A stretch of 64,000 bases of DNA from Thalassovita taeanensis. Its GTDB lineage: Bacteria; Pseudomonadota; Alphaproteobacteria; Rhodobacterales; Rhodobacteraceae. This document shows positions 55,247-64,000 of this stretch, piece after piece. A model generated the notes under the pieces. That model did not search any database and was not told where the DNA came from. It saw nothing but the letters and a program-made list of their open reading frames with translations. The stretch is taken from assembly GCF_900110775.1 (NCBI RefSeq), contig NZ_FOEP01000007.1:62001-126000 (forward strand), in the 5' to 3' direction. The position numbers and the translations under genes were made by a program. Each line of letters begins with the position of its first letter. The first letter of the stretch is position 1.

Positions 55247-56050
55247 TCATATGCGCCATGCGAGCATGCGTTTTTCCACCCAACCGATGACGGCGGATGT
55301 CAAAACCCCCAGCGCAGACAGGATGACCACCCCGGCAAACAGCCTCTCAAGATCGTAGAGCGATCCGGCTTCGAGGATATAGGCGCCGATGCCATATTGC
55401 GCGCCCAGCATCTCGGCGGCAACAAGCAGGATGATCCCGATGGCAAGGCTGATGCGCAGCCCCGACAGGATGCCGGGCAGTGCGCCGGGCAGCACGATTT
55501 TGCGCACGATTGACCACCACGACAGACCAAAGCTTTGTCCCATTCGGATCAGCGTGCGATCTACATTATCAACAGCGCCATAGGTGGCGACCACGGTGGG
55601 GGTGAACGTCCCAAGTGCGATCAGCGCGTATTTTGATCCCTCATCAATGCCAAACCAGATCACGAACAGCGGCAATAGCGCGATTTTCGGGATCGGAAAC
55701 AGCGCAGCAACCAACGGGACCAACCCGGCACGTACCATGCTGAACAGGCCGATGATCACGCCAACGCCAATCCCGATTGTCACCCCCAGAACCGAGCCGA
55801 CGGCCAGCCGCGTCAGCGACGGGATCAGGTGCTTCCACAGTAGGCCGGTGTCATACAGGTCGCGGAACGTCGACAGCACATCCGAGGGGCGTGGCAGCGT
55901 CAGGTTGGAAATCCAGCCCGCCCGCGTGCCCCATTCGGCAATGGCCACCAGCGCCAGAAATACCGCCAGTCCGACAAAGCGGATACGCTCGGGTTTGAAC
56001 CCTCCGCCGCGAAAGGGAACCGGGGTTGTTGCAGCATTTGGGTCAGACAT
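55247..56050 (-). CDS. ABC importer permease (SsuC/TauC type)
   Basis: This is a 267-aa inner-membrane permease with about six hydrophobic helices. The EAA loop that docks on the ATPase is visible as DNVDRTLIRMGQSFGLSWWSIVRKIVLPGALPGILSGLR near residue 170. It belongs to the sulfonate/nitrate/taurine class. The start overlaps the end of the ATPase gene by eight bases. It is the third gene of the operon. Confidence 0.88.
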   Translation of the reverse strand: MSDPNAATTPVPFRGGGFKPERIRFVGLAVFLALVAIAEWGTRAGWISNLTLPRPSDVLSTFRDLYDTGLLWKHLIPSLTRLAVGSVLGVTIGIGVGVIIGLFSMVRAGLVPLVAALFPIPKIALLPLFVIWFGIDEGSKYALIALGTFTPTVVATYGAVDNVDRTLIRMGQSFGLSWWSIVRKIVLPGALPGILSGLRISLAIGIILLVAAEMLGAQYGIGAYILEAGSLYDLERLFAGVVILSALGVLTSAVIGWVEKRMLAWRI

Positions 56051-56810
56051 TTGACAGTTCCTTATCGGCGGCCTCTGCCTCTTCGCGCATCAGTTGCCAC
56101 AGTCGGGCCTGATGTGCCTCCAGCGTTGGGTTGCCGGCGCGGCGCTGATCCAGCGGCATGTCGATCTCGACCACATCGCGGATGGTGCCGGGGCGGCGCG
56201 ACAGAACCACGATCCGGTGACCCAGCCGCACGGCCTCGGCCAGATTGTGGGTGACATAGACCGCAGTGAACGGTGTGCGGGTCCAGAGCGAAACAAGGTC
56301 GTCCATCAGCAATTCGCGGGTCTGCGCATCCAGCGCCGACAACGGTTCATCCATCAGCATCACCGCCGGGCTGACGGCCAGAGCACGGGCGATGGCCACG
56401 CGCTGTTTCATTCCGCCAGACAGCTGCTTGGGCAGGGCGTTTCGGAAGTCAGACAGCTTGGTGCGGATCAGAACATCGTCGATGATCCGGGCCGCTTTGG
56501 CGCCTTTGATCCCATGATCTTCTAACACCAGGCTGATATTTCCAGTCACGTCGCGCCATGGCAGAAGGGCGAAATCCTGAAATACATAGGTCAGTGGGTT
56601 CAGGCAGCCGTCGGGCAGGGGGCCTGATTGCAGCACTTTCCCCGCGCCTGGGCGCTCGAGCCCGCCAAGAAACCGCAACAGGGTGGATTTGCCACAGCCC
56701 GACGGTCCGACGATGCAGACGATCTGCCCTTCTGGGATGGTCAGGGACACGTCTGAAAGCACACGCACATCGCCATAGCGGTGCGAGACGGAATCGAGGA
56801 TCAGCTGCAT
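56043..56810 (-). CDS. ABC importer ATP-binding protein (SsuB/TauB type)
   Basis: This is a 255-aa ABC ATPase: Walker A GPSGCGKST near residue 35, signature LSGGMKQRVAIARAL near 130, Walker B MLMDEPLSALD and switch histidine in YVTHNLAEA. It energises uptake through the adjacent permease. It lies 52 bp after the binding-protein gene. Confidence 0.9.
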   Translation of the reverse strand: MQLILDSVSHRYGDVRVLSDVSLTIPEGQIVCIVGPSGCGKSTLLRFLGGLERPGAGKVLQSGPLPDGCLNPLTYVFQDFALLPWRDVTGNISLVLEDHGIKGAKAARIIDDVLIRTKLSDFRNALPKQLSGGMKQRVAIARALAVSPAVMLMDEPLSALDAQTRELLMDDLVSLWTRTPFTAVYVTHNLAEAVRLGHRIVVLSRRPGTIRDVVEIDMPLDQRRAGNPTLEAHQARLWQLMREEAEAADKELSNV

Positions 56811-56862
56811 GAAAGTCTTTCGGTTGGGTGGTCAGGGCGGGGATGCGCCCTGACCGCAGGGT

Positions 56863-57876
56863 TTACATCGTTTCAACATAGGATGGGTCGACGAGCGTCT
56901 CCATCGTGATGTGGCCTTTGATCAGCCCTTCGGCGATAAACCAATCCAGTTGATCCTTGACCGAGGTGGTGTTCAGCGCAGCACCTGCATTGATCCGCAT
57001 TGCGCCGTTAACGATACCCGGCTTGGCCTTGTCATAGGGGCGGTCGGCATAGACGTATTTATGCACGAGTTTGACCATCTCTTCGGCGGCGTCATCGCCT
57101 GCGGTTTTGTCGACCAGAGCGGCGTTGAAATCGGCGGCGCCTTTGGCAAAGGCGGCAAGGAACGCGGCGGATTTCGCACGCTCGTTGGCGGCATTGTTGG
57201 CCGAGGTGAAGACGCTGGTGACCTGATAGTCGGGAATGTAATCCGCGACATCGCCGATGATATGCACCGCGCCCGAACCGGCAAGCGGCTTGGCGATGTG
57301 GGGCACGATCGCCCAGGCATCGATCTGACCGGATTTCAGCGCGCCGATGACAGCGGGCACTTTTTGCAGCGGGATATAGTTCAGATCGATCCCTTCAGCG
57401 GCGGCCATCTTGGCCCCCATGTAGTGGAACGAACTGCCGGATTGGGTAATGCCGAATTTCTTGCCATCCAGCAGCTTTGGTGTGGTGATGCCCGCCTGAT
57501 AGGCCGCATCGGACACCAGAATTTTCTGCCCGTCGATGCCTTTTTCTTCGCTCAGTGCGCCGCCGATGACTTTGGTCGCACCTTTTTCGGCCAGCGAGAT
57601 CAGCCCACCCGAAATCGCAGTAACGCCGAAATCTGCGTCGCCGCTGGCAATGGCCACGGCCATCGGCTGTGCGGCCTGAAAGAACTTGAAATCAACTTCC
57701 AGCCCAGCTTCGGCGAAATATCCGCGCTCATAGGCGACAAAGCTTGCCGCATGGCTGGTGAAGGCCAGCGCACCAACGGTGACTTTGGTGTTGGCCAGTG
57801 CGGGCGTGCCCAGAACCGGCAGGGCCGCAGCCCCGCCCAGAAGCGCCATCGCGCCCCGGCGTGTCAAATGTGTCAT
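56863..57876 (-). CDS. ABC importer substrate-binding protein (NMT1/SsuA-like), Tat signal
   Basis: This is a 337-aa periplasmic protein. The start at 57876 follows GGGAGGA and gives a Tat-type signal (LTRRGAMALLGGAAALP, cleavage near LANT). The mature part has the SsuA/NMT1 pattern VGALAFTSHAASFVAYERGYFAEAGLEVDF and GKKFGITQSGSSFHYMG. It delivers an unknown ligand (sulfonate, nitrile, or pyrimidine-type thiamine precursor are possibilities for the class) to the permease. It is the first gene of the minus-strand operon. Confidence 0.88.
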   Translation of the reverse strand: MTHLTRRGAMALLGGAAALPVLGTPALANTKVTVGALAFTSHAASFVAYERGYFAEAGLEVDFKFFQAAQPMAVAIASGDADFGVTAISGGLISLAEKGATKVIGGALSEEKGIDGQKILVSDAAYQAGITTPKLLDGKKFGITQSGSSFHYMGAKMAAAEGIDLNYIPLQKVPAVIGALKSGQIDAWAIVPHIAKPLAGSGAVHIIGDVADYIPDYQVTSVFTSANNAANERAKSAAFLAAFAKGAADFNAALVDKTAGDDAAEEMVKLVHKYVYADRPYDKAKPGIVNGAMRINAGAALNTTSVKDQLDWFIAEGLIKGHITMETLVDPSYVETM

Positions 57877-58088
57877 CAGGTAATCCTCCCATAGAAATGA
57901 AAACGTCTTGGCGCGGCAGAGCCTGCCGGTTCGCCGGGCGTTTCCCTTGCCGCGCGATTGTGTCTTTTTGGCGGGGGAAATCAACCCTTCGCAAGCGGAG
58001 CGTTCATTGGGGGCGCGACACCCGCGCCGCTTGCCCATAGGGCTCATGTCGCATAAACCCGCGGTCGCAGGATCAGGAAGGAACGCAC

Positions 58089-59888
58089 ATGGCCCGCGGC
58101 ACCACAGTAACCGGCGATCAGGATCGCGAGAAATCCAAACGTGTGGGCGCGCTGAGTGAACTCTGGCCGTTCCTCAAGCCCTATAAAATCATGGTCGTTC
58201 TCGCCGGGATGGCTTTGACGTTGACGGCAACCGTTTCGTTGGTGTTGCCGCTGGCGGTGCGGCGAGTGGTCGATAATTTCGGCACAGAAGATGGCGCTTT
58301 GCTTGACAAGTATTTCGCAGCCGCTTTGGCGATTGCCGCGTTGCTCGCGGTGGGCACCGGGTTGCGCTATGCGTTGGTGACCCGTCTGGGCGAAAGAGTT
58401 GTGGCTGATATTCGCAAAGCGGTTTTTGCCCGCGTGATTGGCATGAGCCCGGCGTTCTTCGAAAACATCATGACCGGGGAAGTGCTGAGCCGGATCACCA
58501 CCGATACCACATTGATCCTGTCAGTGATTGGCAGTTCGATCTCAGTCGCGCTGCGCAATGTGTTGATTTTCGGTGGCGGTCTGGTGCTGATGCTACTCAC
58601 CTCGGCCAAGTTGACTGGGCTGGTGTTGCTGATCGTGCCTGCGGTCGTTATCCCGATTCTGACGCTGGGGCGGCGCTTGCGGGTGCTGAGCCGTGAAAAT
58701 CAGGACTGGATCGCGGAAAGCTCGGGCACCGCAAGCGAAGCCTTGTTGAGCGTTCAGACCGTGCAGGCATTCACCAACGAAACCGCCGCGCGCCGCGATT
58801 TTTCCGATGTGACCGAACGCAGCTATGTCTCGGCGCAGAAGCGGATCACGACGCGGGCGGTGATGACTGTGATCGTGATCTTTCTGGTGTTTTCCGGCGT
58901 TGTCGGGGTGCTGTGGATCGGCGCACATGACGTGCGTGCAGGCGGCATGAGCCCAGGGGCTTTGGTGCAGTTTGTGATTTATTCGGTGATGGTCGCAGGG
59001 TCGGTTGCGGCGCTGTCCGAAATCTGGGGAGAATTGCAGCGGGCGGCAGGCGCGACCGAGCGGCTGGTCGAGCTGCTGCAGGTCGAGGATGCGGTTACTG
59101 ATCCCGCTGAGCCCGTGGCGGTGGCCGAGCCGGTCAAGGGACAGATCACCTTTGAGCAGGTCAGCTTCCGCTACCCCTCGCGGCCGAATGTTTCTGCGTT
59201 GGACGAGGTCGATCTGGTGATTCAGCCCGGTGAAACCGTGGCGCTGGTTGGCCCCTCGGGGGCAGGCAAAACGACCATCATCCAGACCATTTTGCGGTTT
59301 TATGACCCGCAAAAGGGGCGGATCCTGATGGATGGAATACCGCTGGACGCGATGGAGCGGGGGGCGTTCCGTCAGCATATGGCACTGGTGCCGCAGGATC
59401 CGGTGATTTTTGCCACAACGGCGCGGGAAAATATCCGGTTTGGGCGACCGGGGGCCAGCGATGCAGAGGTTGAGGTCGCTGCAAAAGCGGCCGCTGCGCA
59501 TGACTTTATTTTGGCGTTGCCAGAAGGGTATGAGGCGCAGGTGGGCGAACGGGGCGTGATGTTGTCCGGTGGTCAGAAACAACGCATCGCCATCGCCCGC
59601 GCTATCCTGCGTGATGCGCCGGTTCTGTTGCTGGATGAAGCCACAAGCGCGCTGGATGCGGAAAGTGAGCGTGCGGTGCAGGCGGCAGTTGATGAACTGG
59701 CCAAGACCCGCACTACGATCATTGTTGCGCACCGTCTGGCGACAGTGAAGAAAGCCGACCGGATCATTGTGATGGATGGGGGCCGGGTGGTCGCGCAGGG
59801 AACGCACGATGCATTGGTGGCCGAGGGTGGGCTGTACGCGCGTCTGGCGCGGCTGCAATTCACCGACGGCGCAAGCCCGGCTGCGTGA
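58089..59888 (+). CDS. ABC half-transporter exporter (MsbA/LmrA-like)
   Basis: This is a 599-aa protein with six transmembrane helices in the first ~320 residues fused to one nucleotide-binding domain. Walker A GPSGAGKTT is near residue 386, the Q-loop is LVPQDPVIF, the signature LSGGQKQRIAIARAI is near 491 and Walker B VLLLDEATSALD is near 511, with switch H in VAHRL. It works as a homodimer exporting lipids or drugs. It is divergent from the importer operon and followed by its own terminator. Confidence 0.92.
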   Translation: MARGTTVTGDQDREKSKRVGALSELWPFLKPYKIMVVLAGMALTLTATVSLVLPLAVRRVVDNFGTEDGALLDKYFAAALAIAALLAVGTGLRYALVTRLGERVVADIRKAVFARVIGMSPAFFENIMTGEVLSRITTDTTLILSVIGSSISVALRNVLIFGGGLVLMLLTSAKLTGLVLLIVPAVVIPILTLGRRLRVLSRENQDWIAESSGTASEALLSVQTVQAFTNETAARRDFSDVTERSYVSAQKRITTRAVMTVIVIFLVFSGVVGVLWIGAHDVRAGGMSPGALVQFVIYSVMVAGSVAALSEIWGELQRAAGATERLVELLQVEDAVTDPAEPVAVAEPVKGQITFEQVSFRYPSRPNVSALDEVDLVIQPGETVALVGPSGAGKTTIIQTILRFYDPQKGRILMDGIPLDAMERGAFRQHMALVPQDPVIFATTARENIRFGRPGASDAEVEVAAKAAAAHDFILALPEGYEAQVGERGVMLSGGQKQRIAIARAILRDAPVLLLDEATSALDAESERAVQAAVDELAKTRTTIIVAHRLATVKKADRIIVMDGGRVVAQGTHDALVAEGGLYARLARLQFTDGASPAA

Positions 59889-59935
59889 TCCATCATGGTA
59901 CCTGCAACGCGCAGGTATGCCCTTCTGGAAGATTG

Positions 59936-59964
59936 GGGTCTGCCGGTGGCAGGCCCTTGTTTTT
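59936..59964 (+). terminator. Terminator of the ABC exporter gene
   Basis: GGG-T-CTGCC and GGCAG-G-CCC form a 9-bp stem with one mismatch and a GGT loop, followed by TTGTTTTT. A second small hairpin (TACCTGC/GCAGGTA) lies just before it. Confidence 0.75.
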
Positions 59965-60101
59965 GCCCGATAAAGGACCTTGGGCGCATCTGTCTGCGCA
60001 GGCGCTCATTCAGGTGCGTCACATTCCGCAGAATTCCCCCTTGAGTAACGCCGTTGGGCAGCGGAATATTGGCCAAACCACTTAACCTTGGAGGGAAAAG
60101 C

Positions 60102-60518
60102 ATGGGACTGTTCAATTTCTGGAAGAAATCCGGTAAAAACGTGGGCGGAGAGCCGACAGCCGAGGCGCTGAAAAAAGAAGTCGCCGATTTGGGTCTGGAC
60201 ACCGAAGGGCTGGAGATCAGCGTTGAGGGAGACAAGGTCAAGGTTTCGGGCGCGGCAGTGACTCCGGAAATGCGCGAGAAGGTCATTCTGGCGGTTGGCA
60301 ATGTGGACGGTGTCGCAGAGGTTGAAGATGACCATGCCGATGACGTGATCTTTCACACTGTTGAAAAGGGCGATACGCTGTCTGCCGTTGCCAAAAAGAC
60401 TCTGGGAAAATCCAGCCGCTACATGGAGATTTTCGAGGCGAACAAGCCGATGCTGAGCAGCCCCGACAAGATCTATCCCGGTCAAGTGCTGCGCATTCCG
60501 CGCGACGTCGAAGTCTGA
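60102..60518 (+). CDS. BON-LysM domain protein (Kbp/YgaU-like)
   Basis: This is a 138-aa soluble protein starting after GGAGGG. An N-terminal BON domain (about 15-80: LKKEVADLGLDTEGLEISVEGDKVKVSG) is followed by a LysM domain (about 88-136: HTVEKGDTLSAVAKKTLG to IYPGQVLRIP). The E. coli relative Kbp (YgaU) is a cytosolic potassium sensor needed for growth at high K+. There is no signal peptide here either, consistent with a cytoplasmic role. It has its own terminator. Confidence 0.9.
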   Translation: MGLFNFWKKSGKNVGGEPTAEALKKEVADLGLDTEGLEISVEGDKVKVSGAAVTPEMREKVILAVGNVDGVAEVEDDHADDVIFHTVEKGDTLSAVAKKTLGKSSRYMEIFEANKPMLSSPDKIYPGQVLRIPRDVEV

Positions 60519-60548
60519 TCTGCGCCATCGGCGCCGTGATTAGTCGAA

Positions 60549-60573
60549 AAAGGGCGCCGATGCGCCCTTTTTT
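60549..60573 (+). terminator. Terminator of the BON-LysM gene
   Basis: AAAGGGCGC-CGAT-GCGCCCTTT followed by further T residues, 30 bases after the stop, is a classical Rho-independent terminator. Confidence 0.92.
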
Positions 60574-60691
60574 GCGTTTTGACGTTGCGCAAGACCGGGG
60601 TGCGTTCTCTTGCAACCGGCTGAAAAGCCTTTCACATTGCAGGTGAAGAATATTCGGCTCCGGGAGAGGGCCGCCAGAGGGAGGAGATCAC

Positions 60692-62575
60692 ATGGGCTTT
60701 GCATCCATTCAGGACACGATCGCAATCGAAAGCGAGATGCCGTGGGAGAAGCGTGATGTGCCGGCCACGCTGTATCAGCTTCTGACCCGGACCAAAGAAA
60801 AACATGGCGCGCGCAATGCGGTCAGTTTTCAGCTTTTGAGCGGAGAGAACGACAAGGCCGAGACGCTGAGCTGGAACGAGGTGCACGCGCGCACCTGCCA
60901 AGCGGCCAACATGTTCCGCGACCTGGGCATTGGCGAGAACGATGTGGTGGCTTGTGTTCTACCCAATTGCAACGAAACGATCCTTACCATTCTAGGCGGG
61001 GCGATTGCGGGGGTCGTGAATCCGGTCAATCCTCTGCTGGAGCCAGAGCAGATTGGTGCCATCCTGCGGGAGACCAAGGCCAAAGTCGTCGTTACGCTCA
61101 AAGCGTTCCCCAAAAGTGATGTGGCCCAGAAGACAGCCGAGGCGGTGCGCCATGCCCCCGGTGTTCACACGGTTCTGGAAGTGGACCTAAATCGCTATCT
61201 ATCCCCGCCTAAACGCTGGATTGTGCCTCTGGTGCGCCCCAAAAATCCCGGAAACCACCACGCTGACGTGAAGGATTTCAACAAGGAATTGCGCAAATAT
61301 CCGCGTTCGTTGTCCTTTGCCGACGCCACAGGGGATCGGGTCGCGGCCTATTTCCACACCGGGGGCACGACGGGCATGCCCAAAGTGGCGCAGCACCGGT
61401 ATTCGGGCATCATCTATAACGGCTGGCTGGGCGGCACGCTGCTGTATACGCCGGAAGACAACGTGATTTGTCCGCTGCCGCTGTTCCATGTCTTTGCTTG
61501 CCATGTGATCCTGATGGCGGTGGTGTACTCAGGCGCGCATGTCGTGTTTCCAACCCCAGCGGGGTACCGTGGCGACGGGGTGTTCGACAATTTCTGGAAG
61601 CTGATCGAGCGTTGGAAAATCAGTTTTGTTATCACCGTGCCAACAGCGATTTCCGCTTTGATGCAGCGCCCGGTGGATGCCGATGTCTCGTCGGTCAAAA
61701 CTTCGTTCTCCGGCTCGGCGCCGCTGCCGCAAGAGCTGTTCCGCCGCTTCGAGAGCGCGACTGGTGTGACCATCGTGGAGGGATACGGCCTGACAGAAGC
61801 GACCTGCTTGGTCTCTGTCAATCCAGTGCAGGGAATGAAGAAAGTCGGCTCGGTCGGGGTTCGTTTCCCCTATTCCGATGTGCGCATTTTGCGCGAAGTG
61901 AATGGCGAGCCAGTGGAATGTGCGACGGACGAAGTTGGTGAGATTTGCGTATCAAGCCCCGGGGTTCGGGCGGGGCACACGTATACCGAAGCCGACAAAA
62001 ACGAAGGTCTGTACCATTTCGGAAAGTACCTGCGCACTGGCGATTTGGGTCGGATCGACGCTGACAACTACATCTGGATCACTGGGCGCGCCAAAGATCT
62101 GATTATTCGCGGCGGCCACAATATTGATCCGGCCGAGATCGAAGATGCGTTGCTTGCGCATCACGACGTGGCGTTTGCCGGCGCGATCGGCCAGCCCGAT
62201 GCCCATGCCGGGGAAATTCCCTGCGCCTATGTCGAACTGATCGAGGGCGGGAAGGTCACGGGCAAGGAATTGCTGGCGCACTGCAAGATCCACGTGCACG
62301 AGCGCGCCGCCCAGCCAAAGCATATCGAAGTGCTGGATGGGCTGCCAAAAACAGCAGTGGGCAAGGTTTTCAAACCCGATCTGCGCAAGCGCGCCATTGC
62401 GCGGGTCTATAATGCCGCGTTGGCCGAGGCCAAGCTGAACGCACAGGTCGTTTCGGTGGTCGACGACAAGACCCGCGGTCTGGTTGCGCAGGTCCGCAAA
62501 ACCGGTGTGGTGCATGAAGACGAGGTGGGCCATGTGCTGGGCGCGTTCACACGTCCATGGACATGGGCAGAGTAG
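60692..62575 (+). CDS. AMP-forming acyl-CoA (or acyl-ACP) synthetase
   Basis: This is a 627-aa adenylate-forming ligase, starting after GGGAGGAG. The P-loop is AAYFHTGGTTGMPK near residue 221, with the less usual HTGGTTG in place of YTSGTTG, then EGYGLTEATC, the TGD motif in YLRTGDLGR and the catalytic C-terminal lysine in PKTAVGKVFKPDLR. It resembles FadD-like proteins of alphaproteobacteria. It is convergent with an acyl carrier protein gene 75 bp away, so loading of a fatty acid on that ACP is possible but unproven. Confidence 0.88.
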   Translation: MGFASIQDTIAIESEMPWEKRDVPATLYQLLTRTKEKHGARNAVSFQLLSGENDKAETLSWNEVHARTCQAANMFRDLGIGENDVVACVLPNCNETILTILGGAIAGVVNPVNPLLEPEQIGAILRETKAKVVVTLKAFPKSDVAQKTAEAVRHAPGVHTVLEVDLNRYLSPPKRWIVPLVRPKNPGNHHADVKDFNKELRKYPRSLSFADATGDRVAAYFHTGGTTGMPKVAQHRYSGIIYNGWLGGTLLYTPEDNVICPLPLFHVFACHVILMAVVYSGAHVVFPTPAGYRGDGVFDNFWKLIERWKISFVITVPTAISALMQRPVDADVSSVKTSFSGSAPLPQELFRRFESATGVTIVEGYGLTEATCLVSVNPVQGMKKVGSVGVRFPYSDVRILREVNGEPVECATDEVGEICVSSPGVRAGHTYTEADKNEGLYHFGKYLRTGDLGRIDADNYIWITGRAKDLIIRGGHNIDPAEIEDALLAHHDVAFAGAIGQPDAHAGEIPCAYVELIEGGKVTGKELLAHCKIHVHERAAQPKHIEVLDGLPKTAVGKVFKPDLRKRAIARVYNAALAEAKLNAQVVSVVDDKTRGLVAQVRKTGVVHEDEVGHVLGAFTRPWTWAE

Positions 62576-62650
62576 GCGTAAAACTGCGCCATTTCATATT
62601 TGTGCGGCTTCGCCCTCGCGGTTGGGATCAGGTGTGATCAAGTTAGGATG

Positions 62651-62896
62651 TCACCCAATCCTCGCTTTCAGATACTCGACCGCGAGCGCGAGAGTGGCTA
62701 TCTTCGGATAGTCGCTCTCGGGAATATCGACGCCAAGCCGTTGGTGCAAAGCCGTGACGAGGTTGAGAAAGTCCATCGAGTCAATTTCAAGGTCGTCCTG
62801 AAGGTGATCGTCTGGGCCAACGCTGTCGGCGTCAATGTCCGGGGCAATTTGGGTCAGCTCTCCGAGGAAGGCTTTGCGGATGTCGGCGTCGGTCAT
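62651..62896 (-). CDS. Acyl carrier protein, dedicated copy
   Basis: This is an 81-aa acidic carrier protein. The phosphopantetheine attachment serine is S40 in LEIDSMDFLNLV, with the acidic helix II pattern of acyl carrier proteins. It differs from a housekeeping AcpP (which usually has GxDSLDxVE). It overlaps the E2-type gene by four bases (ATGA), so the two are made in a linked manner. It probably accepts or donates an acyl group handled by that enzyme. Confidence 0.88.
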   Translation of the reverse strand: MTDADIRKAFLGELTQIAPDIDADSVGPDDHLQDDLEIDSMDFLNLVTALHQRLGVDIPESDYPKIATLALAVEYLKARIG

Positions 62897-64000
62897 AGGG
62901 CCTCCGGTGTCTGCAATGCCGCTTCAATTGCGGCTAGAAATTTGGCGCCGCGACGTCCGTCACTGACACGGTGATCGGCGGACAGCGTAACGATGACCGT
63001 CGTGCGGGGCGTGATTGTGTTACCGACGATCCATGGTCGGCGTACCGGCGCGCCGAAGCCGACGATGGCGACCTGCGGTGGATAGATAACAGCCGCCATG
63101 GCATCGGCGCCAGCGTCCCCCATTGCCGAGATCGTGATCGTGCCATCAGTCATCTCGGATGAGCGGAGCCGCCCGGTGCGCGCGCGCGCCACGAGGTCTC
63201 TCATCTTGGCCATCACATCGTCTAGGGGAAGGGTCTCCGCATCGTGCAGAGCGGGTGCAATGAGCCCGCCGCCCCTGAGGGCGATGGCTACTCCGGCGTG
63301 GACGGCGTTGACGGGGTGAAATCCCTCGGCGTCGTAGTTGCCATTCATTTCAGAGATCATGGCGGCCGCAAGTGCGGTGGCCTTGACGAATAGCGCCCCC
63401 ATCAACAGACGCGCGCCCGGCGTACGCTTGGCGTTGGTTGCGGTAAGCCAGTCGGTGGCGGGTTGCAGGTCGATGGTTTGGGTCAGGTAATAGTGCGGAA
63501 TTTCGCGTTTCGACCGGGCCATTGCATTGGCGATGGCGATGCGCATTGCGGCCATGTCGAGCCCCGGCTTGGCAGCGGCTTTGGTTGAAGCCACTTGGGA
63601 AGGGGCAGGTGTGGCAGCCTCGACATCGGCCAAAAGAACCGCACCGCCGGGGCCCGAGCCTCTGAGCGCTGAGAGCTCGATGCCGCGCTCTGCGGCAAAT
63701 ATACGCGCGGCGGGGGACGAGGGCGGAGTGTCGCCAGGGCGGGGCGCGACCGATATAGGTTCGGACGCTCGTGACGGCGGGGCAGGGGCCGCTTCGAGGG
63801 GCTGTGCGGGCGTCAGGGGAATGGCGTTCTCCTCGGGCCGCGTGGTGCGTGGGGTAGGGGCCGCAGGCGTTTCGACAAAAGCCGTGGCTTCCTCGCCTTG
63901 GGCGCGGAGCGTGGCAAGGGTCGCTCCAACGGGAAGTGTGGCCCCAAGCTCTGCGTCAAGTCTTTCAACGGTGCCTTCTTCGAAACATTCGATCTCTATC
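62893..64000 (-). CDS. 2-oxoacid dehydrogenase E2-type acyltransferase (5' end outside window)
   Basis: 369 codons are visible. From the window edge inwards come the second half of a lipoyl domain (IEIECFEEGTVERLDAELGA; the lipoyl lysine lies beyond the edge), a long Pro/Ala linker, a peripheral subunit-binding domain (AARIFAAERGIELSALRGSGPGG), a second linker, and the catalytic domain (PHYYLTQTIDLQPATDW to DHRVSDGRRGAKFL). The active-site His and Asp of DHRxxDG are present. The frame continues without a stop to base 64000. E1 and possibly E3 genes should lie just outside. Coupling to an ACP gene is unusual and suggests that the acyl group may go to ACP rather than CoA. Confidence 0.9.
   Translation of the reverse strand, partial: IEIECFEEGTVERLDAELGATLPVGATLATLRAQGEEATAFVETPAAPTPRTTRPEENAIPLTPAQPLEAAPAPPSRASEPISVAPRPGDTPPSSPAARIFAAERGIELSALRGSGPGGAVLLADVEAATPAPSQVASTKAAAKPGLDMAAMRIAIANAMARSKREIPHYYLTQTIDLQPATDWLTATNAKRTPGARLLMGALFVKATALAAAMISEMNGNYDAEGFHPVNAVHAGVAIALRGGGLIAPALHDAETLPLDDVMAKMRDLVARARTGRLRSSEMTDGTITISAMGDAGADAMAAVIYPPQVAIVGFGAPVRRPWIVGNTITPRTTVIVTLSADHRVSDGRRGAKFLAAIEAALQTPEAL

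Overview
The window is a 64 kb piece of a GC-rich alphaproteobacterial chromosome, most likely Rhodobacteraceae (Roseobacter group). This is inferred from gene content and style: PrpE, the malic enzyme-phosphotransacetylase fusion MaeB, the tripartite biotin transporter BioMNY, a long acyl-CoA dehydrogenase of the DmdC/AcdC type, dense operons with 4-bp stop/start overlaps, and clear GGAG-type ribosome binding sites. Genus cannot be decided from the sequence alone.

Layout. 1-2.1 kb: the first codons of a divergent gene that looks like ectA, an EctR-like MarR regulator, a small conserved protein and a fatty-acid-hydroxylase-family membrane protein. 2.4-9.1 kb: one giant RTX protein (2253 aa) built almost entirely from calcium-binding nonapeptides, with eight copies of a spacer module. 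9.3-15.1 kb: a compact integrative element in the 3' end of tRNA-Ser(GCU), with tyrosine integrase, AlpA, winged-helix protein, prim-pol primase, three small accessory proteins and a decayed DNA methyltransferase. It carries no capsid, relaxase or intact cargo gene, so it looks like a satellite-type element. Its left border lies next to the relic of a related element.

15.5-24.5 kb: propionate activation (prpE), malic enzyme (maeB), and divergently a nucleoside salvage operon cdd-deoA-deoB-add-upp. 24.6-29.6 kb: a SPOR-domain envelope protein, a membrane protein resembling an M48 peptidase without its catalytic motif, an acyl-CoA synthetase and a sulfotransferase. 29.7-37.6 kb: a minus-strand beta-oxidation block (two MerR regulators, acyl-CoA dehydrogenase, small protein, GST, fadA, a small unknown protein, fadB), with six ACGT half-sites between the MerR genes. 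37.7-44.9 kb: two hotdog thioesterases and a MATE pump, a methyltransferase, ArsC-like/pyrD/DUF952 genes, a secreted 5'-nucleotidase-type phosphoesterase and an isochorismatase-family hydrolase.

45.0-48.5 kb: a GlxA-type regulator, a DUF1992 protein and bioMNY. 48.6-54.0 kb: an oxidative-stress block (oxyR divergent from katG, then lrgA/lrgB-like genes and a small monooxygenase-like protein), bounded on the left by a degenerate copy of tRNA-Gly and on the right by the intact tRNA-Gly(UCC). 54.1-64 kb: a LysE exporter with its Lrp regulator, an SsuABC-like importer, an ABC half-transporter exporter, a BON-LysM protein, a second acyl-CoA synthetase, and an acyl carrier protein translationally coupled to an E2-type (lipoyl/acyltransferase) gene that runs off the end of the window.

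The most unusual items are the minimal tRNA-Ser element with its tandem-relic border, the E2-ACP gene pair, the tRNA-Gly-bounded katG block, the pseudo-peptidase with 11-bp tandem repeats upstream, and a shared ATACCG-N5-ATACCG motif at two loci.
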